DNA of 33,564 bases from Flavobacteriales bacterium. GTDB lineage: Bacteria > Bacteroidota > Bacteroidia > Flavobacteriales_D > Sanyastnellaceae. The stretch is taken from contig JAQWQB010000027.1 in the NCBI GenBank assembly GCA_029245065.1, positions 1-33,564 on the forward strand, written 5' to 3'. The first letter of the stretch is position 1. Every line of letters starts with the position of its first letter. The position numbers and the translations under genes are program-made. This document shows positions 17,417 through 25,451 of this stretch, in pieces. Under the pieces are notes generated by a model that searched no databases, was not told where the DNA came from, and saw only the letters and a list, made by a program, of their open reading frames with translations.

Positions 17417-20400
17417 ATGATGCGAATACTGCTGGCTATACTATGCCTCTCTCTCTCTGTTCTATCTTCTCAATGACAAACAATTGATCTGCTAACGCCC
17501 AATGGAGGCGAAGTTTGGGAAGGGTGCACCACTCAGACAATTACATGGGTAGATTCAGGAACTTCTGATTTTTACAGTATTGACTACTCAGTAGACAATG
17601 GTGCTTCATGGACTTCCATAGCTACCTTTTACAATACCACTAGTGGAGAATATGACTGGACTGTACCAAACCTACAGTCCACACAAGTGCTGATTCGTGT
17701 TCAAGATTCGAACAACGCACTAATTGAAGATATTTCAGCCAGTAACTTCAGCATCACCGCGCCGCTACTGCTTTTATCTCCAAACGGAGGCGAAGTTTGG
17801 GAAGGCGGAACCACTCAACAAATTACTTGGGTGTATTCAGGAACGTCCAACTACTTTAACATCGATTACTCGTTGGATGCAGGAAACACGTGGCAAAGCA
17901 TCGGCCAAAGCGTTTACAACACCAATGGCATCTATAGCTGGGTAATACCTAATACGCCAAGTACTTCGGCATTGGTGCGCGTGACAGATTATTATGAAAG
18001 TTGCCAATCTGACAAGAGCGATTTTACATTCGAGATTTCACCCGCAACACCAGTGATTAATGTTACATACCCGTACAGCGGTGTTACCATGTACGCAGGC
18101 AGAACAGTCAATGTGAGTTGGAACTCTCAGTTTGTTATTTCCAATCAGGTACAAATCGAGTACACAACGGATGGAGGTACTACTTGGAATTACATTTCGA
18201 CTATCACAGAAAATGATGGGTCATACACGTGGCTGGTTCCTAATGAAGTTAGCAATCAAGTTCAAGTTAGAATCACGGATTTAACCAACAATCAAACCGT
18301 TGGGTACAGTGGCGCTTACAGTTCCATTGCGCTCCCATTTATCAACATCACTGCTCCAACAGGAGGTTCTGTACAAGCTCAGTGTGAACTAGTTAACATC
18401 ACATGGACTTCTGGCGGAACGATCAACAACAGGTACCGATTGGAATGGAGTGATGACGGCGGTGCCTCTTGGAATACCATCACGTCGAATTACTCAAGTA
18501 CATCATACAACTGGAGTTACCCTTCAGCTGTTGGAACCGTGCAACTGCGCGTGAGCGACACCAATGACCTAACTGATTTCGATGTTGTTTCTCCAGACTT
18601 GAACTTCGCCCCAAATACCGGTATCATACTTTTGGCTCCCAACGGTGGAGAGTCTTGGGAAGCAGGAACTTCTCAAACCATTTCGTGGGCGGCAGCTGCA
18701 GATGTGGATTACGTGGAAATCTATTTCAGTATCGACAACGGTGCTTCATGGGAATACATCGACTTCGTGTATGCTTCATATGGAGCGGTAAGTTGGACCA
18801 TTCCAAACACTCCATCCAATCAATGTTTAATTCGATTGGATGACCCTTATAACGGAAGTTGTAGGGAAGATTTTTCAGATGGAAACTTTGCAATCATCAC
18901 CCCTTCACCGGTGGTCTATTCTCCTAACGGTGGAGAAACTTACTATTCTGGTCAAGGAGTGAACATTAACTGGTCAGATGAATTCTACTCTTCTTCCTTT
19001 GTTACGATTGAGTATTCTTCCGACAACGGCGTTACTTGGGAATTCGTTTCTGAGGCAGAAAATAACGACGGTTCATACACATGGACAATACCCGAGGAGT
19101 ATACACTTGAAGGATTGATTCGTGTAACCGATTTTTCTGATTTGACGCAAACAGATACTTCTGACGCCGTATTTGAAATTAGTCCGTCCATTGTGGCTAC
19201 TTCTCCCAACGGAGACAATGGTATTCAAGATTGGCGCGTTTGCACAGAAACAACTATCACCTGGACTTCTGGTGGAACTTCGAACTATTTCGAACTATAT
19301 TACAGTCTAGACAATGGAAATACATGGATTCCCTTAAATACCAACTACTACTCTCCTGGATTCTTGAACACCTATGACTGGGTAATGCCGAACTCGCCAA
19401 CCGCTACTGCACTCGTGCGTGTGGAAGACCGTTTCAACCCGAATCAGGTTGACGAAAGTGACGCTACTTTCACCATTGCTCCAGCTATTACTATTCTTGC
19501 TCCAAATGGAGGTGAAATTCTTGGCGTTGGACAGAACGTAACGATTTCGTGGCTCAACGAAGGTGCTACTAACTTTTACAACATAGACTACTCTACCAAT
19601 GGTGGGGTTTCTTGGAACAGTATTGTTTTCAATGAATTTATTCCAAGTACTGAGTATCAGTGGACGGTTCCAGGACCTGTGGGAAGTGAATACCGCATGC
19701 GAGTAACTGATAACATAGACAATTGTAAAACCGATGTGAGCGACGCCTATTTCGAAGTGAGTTCCGTTCAGCAAGGAACCATTGTTCTTAATGCGCCAAA
19801 TGGAAACGAGAACTGGGAAGCTTGCAGTCAACACCTCATTTCGTGGAACAATATCTCTACGAGTGATTTCTTCGATATCGAATATTCCCTAGACAATGGT
19901 TCCAATTGGATTTCAATTGTGTCGAATTACTTCAGTACAGATGGAAGCTACGCTTGGACGTTGCCAAATGTGAATTCATCCAATCTACTTGTTCGCGTTC
20001 AAGACCACACGAGTCCGCTATTTACCGACGAAAGCAACTCAGTTTTCATCATTATTGGTCCAGAAGCAAATGCTGGAACAGATGTAGCACTCTGTGCAGG
20101 CGAAAGCGCGTTGCTCCAAGCTACAGGTGGCGTGAGCTACCTTTGGAGTCCGTCTACGGGACTATCTGACACAGGTATAGCAAACCCAATTGTTTCCGTG
20201 AGCATGTCAACAGTTTATACGGTAACTACCACAGACGCCAACGGATGCGTTGCTAGTGATGATGTTCTTGTCAGTATAGACAACGGGGTATGCGATATTG
20301 AAGGATGCATGGATACTGATGCCTACAACTACAACCCGCTTGCAACCATAGACAACGGATTCTGTCTCTACACTGAAGGTGGTGGCGGAGGAACTTGCGC

Positions 20401-20482
20401 TACTGATATTGATGGAGACGGAATTATTAGCACAAGTGATTTACTTCTTGTGTTGGGGTCATTCGGGTCGACTTGTGAATAA
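17417..20482 (+). pseudogene. Secreted Kre9/Knh1-like repeat protein (protein D), interrupted by an in-frame TGA at codon 20
   Basis: From the ATG pair at 17417/17420 the frame encodes a signal peptide (MMRILLAIL...LSSQ). It meets TGA at 17474-17476 and then continues, open and in the same frame, to the TAA at 20482, about 1000 codons. After the stop come nine repeats of about 95-105 residues, most opening with an [SA]PNGGE-like motif, then xxxITW, SxDNGxxW and a closing [SW]W-x-[IV]P...VRVTD segment. This resembles the Ser-Thr-rich Kre9/Knh1 family (PF10342), a likely cell-surface Ig-like fold. A PKD-like domain (EANAGTDVAL...), one degenerate cysteine-rich repeat (GCMDTDAYNY...GFC) and a single dockerin-like loop (DIDGDGIISTSD) end the protein. 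The only start codon well placed for an uninterrupted frame is a GTG at 17687, which would drop the signal peptide and most of repeat one. Recent nonsense mutation, sequencing error or readthrough are all possible. Confidence 0.8.
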
Positions 20483-20495
20483 AAAATCAAATTGA

Positions 20496-20525
20496 AAGAG
20501 GCTGTCACATGAGTGACAGCCTCTT
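20496..20525. terminator. Bidirectional terminator between gene D and the DUF2330 gene
   Basis: A perfect stem GAGGCTGTCAC / GTGACAGCCTC, extended by AA/TT pairs, with an ATGA loop, lies 13 bp after the stop of gene D. It is followed by TTCATTTT on the plus strand and sits just beyond the 3' end of the convergent DUF2330 gene (stop at 20530). Confidence 0.88.
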
Positions 20526-20529
20526 CATT

Positions 20530-21996
20530 TTAAGCTACTCTATTTCTTCTGGATATTCGATCCAATATACCTAGCGCAAATGCCAGTGCAACAAATGCCA
20601 TTGGCAATGTCCAAGGAAAAGGCCCTTTGGTAGGTCCGTTGTTCTGAGACGGACTTGTTCCTACTGGCAAGATCGTATTTCGTTCTTCCTCTTCTTTTTC
20701 AACGTTGTATCTTCTATTTGAAAATTCGTTGATGTATCCGCTCGCATTTTTCGTGTTCCACCCTGTTAACACACTTAATTCGTCAATCTCTTTCTTTCTC
20801 CTTATCTCAAGTTCCTTTAGATATCGTTGCCCTTCATCGCAAGACATATCTCCTTTGGCAGGATGGGTAATGATATAACGACACTGGTACCTTTCTTTGT
20901 TTGGAGTGACTTGAAATTGCAGATCCTGTGGGAAATTCTCACGTTCATAACGCACATGTAATCGTGTGAAATGAGCACTCCCATTTTGGTTTAACCAATT
21001 CACCCCTGCTTCCACTAAATCGTTTTGAATAGGTGGAGGGCCGACGCAAGGATCACATTTGACAGAGTTTCTCGGGGAAACGTCCCAAGCGTATTCCAAG
21101 AAGACTGCGTTTTCGCCTTCATACTTCCACGAGCGCTCAAACAAGGATTTATAGAAATCACCGAATTTTGGCTTCACATACATTGGTATGTTTCTGTTCG
21201 TTGGAAGCTGAACCGTCCGATAGTTCGTGCACTCAACTCTTCCTTCTCTTGTCAAAGCATACACGACAAGGTCCTGAGGACCGCTGGCATTCGCCATTCC
21301 CAAGCGGATAGGCAGCATAAACTTATCTGATGAATAAGTAATCTGAATTGGCGAAAGGTATTCTGAAGCGTACTTCACTTTCTCCAAATTGACTTTGACA
21401 ACAAAAAATTTCATATTCGATTTGATGTATGGATTCAATACATCATCTGCATTCTCTGGAATCTTGTAATCATTGTCATTTAACCAACGTCTCAGTCCGT
21501 CAGATTCTGCCGCCGAAAGAATAAGAATATCGTATTCACCAACCTGGTACTCAGCTTCTATTACAACGTTGTATTCCTTTTTAAATGACATATCCTCCAT
21601 CATCATACTTGGAGCAAAATCGGCTGATGTGCTTTCTAACCTTAACTCATACTCTTCAATCAACGGAGCACAAGGATGTTCATCGTAATATTCAACTAAA
21701 CGAGGTGCAGAATAGTCATTTAGTTTGTCGAATATCGTTCGGTTCACCACACGGATATCGTGTTCGTGTAATACAACAGGAACGGGCACTACCATAGCGA
21801 AGTCCTTCACATCCCCTTGGAAATCATTGGACATGGTTACGACGGTTTTAGTGCCATCTCTAACCAGTATTACTTCTGATCGATTGTTGAATAATTTAGC
21901 ATCTGCTTTGGCTACATAGAATCCACAAAATGCGCCAATTCCTTCAACATAAAGTACCGCCATTAATAGAACAGCAATTGTTTTTAAGTTTTTCAT
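20530..21996 (-). CDS. DUF2330 family protein, membrane-anchored
   Basis: A 488-residue protein with a signal peptide (about 1-22) leading into FCGFYVAKADAKLFN, then VPVPVVL and SAPRLVEYYDEHPC, which are the hallmarks of the DUF2330 family (PF10092). The function of that family is unknown. A Glu/Arg-rich segment (about 405-445) precedes a C-terminal transmembrane helix (about 459-478) and a short basic tail, so the bulk of the protein should face the periplasm. The start overlaps the stop of the upstream gene as ATGA, which indicates translational coupling to the RnfD-like protein. A functional link between them, for instance a periplasmic partner for a membrane redox or transport protein, is inference. 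Confidence 0.9.
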   Translation of the reverse strand: MKNLKTIAVLLMAVLYVEGIGAFCGFYVAKADAKLFNNRSEVILVRDGTKTVVTMSNDFQGDVKDFAMVVPVPVVLHEHDIRVVNRTIFDKLNDYSAPRLVEYYDEHPCAPLIEEYELRLESTSADFAPSMMMEDMSFKKEYNVVIEAEYQVGEYDILILSAAESDGLRRWLNDNDYKIPENADDVLNPYIKSNMKFFVVKVNLEKVKYASEYLSPIQITYSSDKFMLPIRLGMANASGPQDLVVYALTREGRVECTNYRTVQLPTNRNIPMYVKPKFGDFYKSLFERSWKYEGENAVFLEYAWDVSPRNSVKCDPCVGPPPIQNDLVEAGVNWLNQNGSAHFTRLHVRYERENFPQDLQFQVTPNKERYQCRYIITHPAKGDMSCDEGQRYLKELEIRRKKEIDELSVLTGWNTKNASGYINEFSNRRYNVEKEEEERNTILPVGTSPSQNNGPTKGPFPWTLPMAFVALAFALGILDRISRRNRVA

Positions 21997-22850
21997 TGTT
22001 TAGACTTGTTAGATGAGAGCGAAAGAGTTTTCCAAGTGAAATCTCTACCACCGTATAAATGATTGATTAATGCGCTCACAGGAGCAGATAAAAACAGCGC
22101 CCAGATTGGAGCCGTATGCAAGTAGAAAACACTTGTGAGTAAGAAGCTAGCCAACGCAATGAGTGCAGCCCATAAAATTCTCCCCTTCTGGGTATTCGGG
22201 GTGGTTCGTGGGTCTGTAATCATGAAGAATGCGAAAAGCAAAATGGATCCGTTCATCATTTTATGAAATACCACATCAATTCCCCACTCTAGGTAAAGCA
22301 CACTTCGCATGTACTCGAGGATGAAAAGGGTAATAAGAAAGGTCAGTGAAGTATCTATTCGTCCCACTTTCATGAGTACCATGCTGGCAGCTGAAAGGAA
22401 AAAGAAAGCCAACATCGCTTCACTACCCCATTGACCCGGGCTCACCCAAGCTTCGTTCGTCAACATCATTGGAAGTACAATCCCGATGTTCGCCGGATTG
22501 AAAAGGTGTTTCCCTTTCCAACGAATTAAGTACTTACTAAAAATGGCCACTGCCGAGGCAAACACAATGATCCAGAGTTCAGAAGTATGAAAGAGCAGAC
22601 ATAGTCCTAAGGCACTTATGAGACCGCTTTTCCAGGCGTCTTTTGGCAACTTAAATAGGTGAATGGCGATTAATTGAAAGCCCAATGTCAAAACAATTAG
22701 TGCCCCCAATCTTGTGAGCTCGTGGTGCCAACCTAACTGAAGAATTCCGAAAATAAGAAACGAACCAAGAGCGGTGATTTGAAATAGTCTTGGGTCTTTG
22801 AAAACCCTCGGCCTAGAAAGGTTCGAAACAATGGAGGAAGAAAATCTCAT
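21993..22850 (-). CDS. RnfD/NqrB-like polytopic membrane protein (UnbU-like)
   Basis: A 285-residue protein with about nine to ten hydrophobic segments. It has the HLFNPANIGIV motif (about 134-144), a PGQWG motif, and FFMITDPRTTPN (about 226-237), features of the RnfD/NqrB/YgiQ-related superfamily (PF03116) and of the UnbU-like proteins first named from enediyne clusters. RnfD and NqrB carry covalent FMN on a Thr in an S-G-A-T-like motif; no such motif is obvious here, so FMN binding is uncertain. No other Rnf or Nqr subunit is in the window. It is the first gene of a two-gene unit with DUF2330, joined by a 4-bp overlap. Weak -7-like matches lie upstream at 22898-22905 and 22964-22971 on the minus strand. 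Confidence 0.8.
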   Translation of the reverse strand: MRFSSSIVSNLSRPRVFKDPRLFQITALGSFLIFGILQLGWHHELTRLGALIVLTLGFQLIAIHLFKLPKDAWKSGLISALGLCLLFHTSELWIIVFASAVAIFSKYLIRWKGKHLFNPANIGIVLPMMLTNEAWVSPGQWGSEAMLAFFFLSAASMVLMKVGRIDTSLTFLITLFILEYMRSVLYLEWGIDVVFHKMMNGSILLFAFFMITDPRTTPNTQKGRILWAALIALASFLLTSVFYLHTAPIWALFLSAPVSALINHLYGGRDFTWKTLSLSSNKSKQ

Positions 22851-22946
22851 GCGCTAAATTTCCCTCCTGTACACGCGAGTTTCGAGTAGGTTCATTTCAA
22901 ATTGATTTTTTTTTTGAAATGGCAGAGAATGAAGGTGAATCGATGC

Positions 22947-22954
22947 TTAATTTG
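22947..22954 (+). promoter_or_regulatory. Possible -7 box for the lipoprotein at 22978
   Basis: TTAATTTG matches seven of eight positions of TAnnTTTG and lies 23 bp before the ATG. The AT-rich region also holds the opposite-strand match TAATTTTG (22971-22964), so assignment is tentative. Confidence 0.35.
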
Positions 22955-22977
22955 TAAATTGCACAAAATTAAATTCG

Positions 22978-23643
22978 ATGAATCGTCTTCTCAGTATTGT
23001 ACTTTTTGCATGTTTGTTCTTCCCGGCTTGTACGGGATGTAACGATGACCCCACTTTAGACAAACCTGTTGTAATCAACAAAAATGATGTTCGAATAGAA
23101 CTTCCGCAAGAGTACATTGAACCGCTGAAAGAGAGTGTAGACACCTATTTCAGCAGCATGTCTGAAGGTGACTTCAAGACCTATGTTGATATGGTTTATC
23201 CAAAGGTGTTTTTGGAAGATAGTCTCAAGGAGCAAACTATTGCCATGATGCAAGATTATGCAGATCGAGGCCTTCGAAATGTAACCACAGGACACGAATT
23301 AATTTACGCCTCTCCGCTTATTCAAGATTCGTTGCAGAAAGTGACACGACTTGTGCTCAAGGTAAAGCACGAAGTGTTGTTCTCTTCTGATTATCCTGGA
23401 GATCCCAAGGACATGGAGAACATGATCAAAAATCAATTTGGAGCGGATGTATACAGCTACAATGAAGTAGAGCGGAAATATCAAATTGATGCACAAGTAA
23501 AATTGTACGCCATTACACCAGATAGCGCCATTCACTTCACCTTCTTAAATGATCAGTATTCTCAAAGTAGATACCTAAGTGAGATGCTACTTTATAACAC
23601 CATTTTCGAACTGAAGAAGCTAGACGAAAAGAACGGATATTGA
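22978..23643 (+). CDS. Hypothetical lipoprotein, NTF2-like size
   Basis: A 221-residue protein with a lipoprotein signal peptide (LFFPAC, lipidated Cys18). The rest is a mixed alpha/beta sequence with no recognised motif. A first helix that reads YIEPLKESVDTYFSSMSEGDFKTYVDMVYP resembles the opening helix of NTF2-like/SnoaL-like domains in which people find a small ligand-binding cone, but this is only a resemblance. It is convergent with the next lipoprotein, with just two bases between the stop codons and no terminator hairpin. Confidence 0.75.
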   Translation: MNRLLSIVLFACLFFPACTGCNDDPTLDKPVVINKNDVRIELPQEYIEPLKESVDTYFSSMSEGDFKTYVDMVYPKVFLEDSLKEQTIAMMQDYADRGLRNVTTGHELIYASPLIQDSLQKVTRLVLKVKHEVLFSSDYPGDPKDMENMIKNQFGADVYSYNEVERKYQIDAQVKLYAITPDSAIHFTFLNDQYSQSRYLSEMLLYNTIFELKKLDEKNGY

Positions 23644-23645
23644 TA

Positions 23646-24350
23646 TTAGTCGTTAAACTCTGAAATCAAGTGTTCGAACTTGGTTTCCATCTCTTGTGAA
23701 TTCACCGAAACGTATTTAGGATCTACCAAGAATGCGGCATCTTCAACGGGGCGCTCAAGTACTTCTTTGGCTTCTAGGCGCATCGTCATTCCAAACTGTT
23801 CCAACTCATATCCCATTAAAACGCCGTCGATCGAATTGAACTGCGTATACCAATTGGGATTGGTAATTTGTAACTCCTTTGTGTGGTAAACACGCATAGG
23901 GGCTGCTTCTGAATTAGCATCGTTGTATGCCAACGTTACTTCGCAATTGTAACCAGCTACTACTATTGTTTCCTCTGTAGGCTCAAAACGCAATGACGGG
24001 AATGTTTGAATGAATTGGTCAACACCATCTTGATTGAGTTCACAGACGTAATAATCTTGGTAGCTTTTGAGAAGCTGCTTGAACACCTTTTTTTGTTGAT
24101 TCGAAATGAACTCGCTATTGACGATACCTCCAACAGATCTAAGTTGTCCTCTAGCCATGTCACCTTTGTATAAAATGGTCATTTCGCTAGGGAGTACATT
24201 TTCCAGAATACTATGTTCGAGAACAGGATAGCTTACGTTGTAAACAATTACACCATGTGGAGTGGAGTCTTTTGACCCACAATTCGATAAGAACACGCTT
24301 AGCAGCAAAAGGGTGAAGAGCTGATAATGAATGAAATAACTAAATCGCAA
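23646..24350 (-). CDS. Hypothetical lipoprotein, DUF4412/GLPGLI-like
   Basis: A 234-residue protein with a long signal peptide and lipobox FLSNC (Cys24). The middle contains SEMTILYKGDMARGQL, then an internal region with VAGYNCEVTLAYND and a late segment LMGYELEQFGMTMRLEAKEV. This layout (YKGDMAR..., then AGY-x-C/K, then a segment describing Met-rich strands) resembles the DUF4412/GLPGLI-type lipoproteins common in Bacteroidota; function unknown. The frame begins with TTG at 24350, because a TAA lies two codons further upstream and no ATG or GTG precedes the hydrophobic core. It is divergent from the arginase operon and shares a 136-bp intergenic region with it. Confidence 0.72.
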   Translation of the reverse strand: MRFSYFIHYQLFTLLLLSVFLSNCGSKDSTPHGVIVYNVSYPVLEHSILENVLPSEMTILYKGDMARGQLRSVGGIVNSEFISNQQKKVFKQLLKSYQDYYVCELNQDGVDQFIQTFPSLRFEPTEETIVVAGYNCEVTLAYNDANSEAAPMRVYHTKELQITNPNWYTQFNSIDGVLMGYELEQFGMTMRLEAKEVLERPVEDAAFLVDPKYVSVNSQEMETKFEHLISEFND

Positions 24351-24376
24351 TGGAGGTTATCTTTAATTGGTCTGTT

Positions 24377-24389
24377 ATGCAAATTGCAT
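24377..24389. promoter_or_regulatory. 13-bp perfect palindrome, possible operator
   Basis: ATGCAAATTGCAT is a perfect inverted repeat with an A centre. It lies in the 136-bp region between the divergent lipoprotein and arginase genes, 72 bp upstream of the arginase -7 box. A dimeric regulator site is possible, but no regulator gene is linked. Confidence 0.3.
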
Positions 24390-24460
24390 GATTCTTAGAG
24401 GTATACGAAGGATGTGTATTAAAGTTATTGTTATCACCCTTATGGATAACCTCAGATATT

Positions 24461-24468
24461 TACCTTTG
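24461..24468 (+). promoter_or_regulatory. -7 box of the arginase-ctlX-argS operon
   Basis: TACCTTTG, a full match to TAnnTTTG and followed by CA as is frequent in this group, lies 18 bp before the arginase ATG at 24487. No clear -33 TTG is seen at the usual distance. Confidence 0.65.
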
Positions 24469-24486
24469 CAATAACTACGAGCGCAT

Positions 24487-25449
24487 ATGAAATCTATTCT
24501 TCTCATTAACAACCCTTCTGAAATTGGTGCAGGAACAAGAGGCGCAAGTCTTGGCTTTGAAGCATTGCAAATTGCCGGATGGAAAAAGGGTAATCCTCTT
24601 CTTAATTCATTCGAAAGAACTGATGTACAGGACAACAACGATGCAATGTATACCGCAGACGTTAATCCACATGCACATCGAATTAAGCCAATATGTGAGG
24701 TGTTTGAAAGAACTGGTGAAGCGTTAAAGAAGGCCTTTGATTCGAATAAATTCCCCTTGGTAATTGGAGCAGATCACTCGGTGGCTGCAGGAACAATCAG
24801 CGGAATTAAGAAGGCACATTCTGACAAAAGACTAGGCGTTGTTTGGATTGATGCCCATGCAGATTTGCACACGCCGTACACGACCCCTTCTGGTAACATC
24901 CATGGAATGCCATTGGCTATAGCCTTGGCAGAAGACAATTTGGAGGAAAGAAAAAATGATCCGGTAGAACAAACCATTCAAGAATGGAATGATGCCAAAG
25001 GTATTTTCAGTATTTCACCAAAGATCAAACATGATGACCTCGTTTTCTTTGGGCTTCGTGATACCGAAGCGGAAGAAGATGCCATTATTGCACGCCACGG
25101 CATTCGCAACTTCACTGTAGATGAAGTGCGATCTAGAAGCATAAGTGCTACTGTAGAAGAAGCATGTGATCGATTAAAAGAGTGTGATATCGTTTACATC
25201 TCGTTTGATGTTGACAGCATGGATCCAGATTTGGTTTCACACGGAACTGGAACACCGGTACCCCACGGATTCTCACCGCACGAAGCCGTTAGCATGATTA
25301 AACTCTTGTTTGAACGCCTTCCCGTTTGTTGTTTCGAAATGGTTGAGATCAATCCTACCTTGGACGAAAAAGGCAATGAAATGGCAGAAGTTGCATTTGA
25401 TATTCTTGAACAAGTAAAAGGATTCATTGAACAGACCATTTCAAACTAA
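24487..25449 (+). CDS. Arginase (ureohydrolase family)
   Basis: A 320-residue cytoplasmic enzyme of the arginase/agmatinase superfamily, which uses a dinuclear Mn centre to hydrolyse a guanidino group to urea. All metal ligands are present: His97 in GADHS, Asp122, His124 and Asp126 in DAHAD, and Asp241 and Asp243 in SFDVDSMDP. The substrate-loop motif TGTPVPHG and Glu287 also fit arginase better than agmatinase or formiminoglutamase. Expected reaction: arginine to ornithine and urea. The next gene starts two bases after its stop, and ctlX plus argS follow, which supports an arginine-related role. Agmatinase activity cannot be excluded from sequence alone. Confidence 0.9.
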   Translation: MKSILLINNPSEIGAGTRGASLGFEALQIAGWKKGNPLLNSFERTDVQDNNDAMYTADVNPHAHRIKPICEVFERTGEALKKAFDSNKFPLVIGADHSVAAGTISGIKKAHSDKRLGVVWIDAHADLHTPYTTPSGNIHGMPLAIALAEDNLEERKNDPVEQTIQEWNDAKGIFSISPKIKHDDLVFFGLRDTEAEEDAIIARHGIRNFTVDEVRSRSISATVEEACDRLKECDIVYISFDVDSMDPDLVSHGTGTPVPHGFSPHEAVSMIKLLFERLPVCCFEMVEINPTLDEKGNEMAEVAFDILEQVKGFIEQTISN

Positions 25450-25451
25450 TC

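Noticed and set aside
17474-17476. TGA as a selenocysteine codon
   Set aside because: The codon lies at a signal-peptide cleavage site in a structural surface protein with no redox motif, and no selenocysteine insertion hairpin was evident.
19334-19834. 166-codon minus-strand frame inside gene D
   Set aside because: Antisense of the Kre9-like repeats, without signal peptide or recognised motif.
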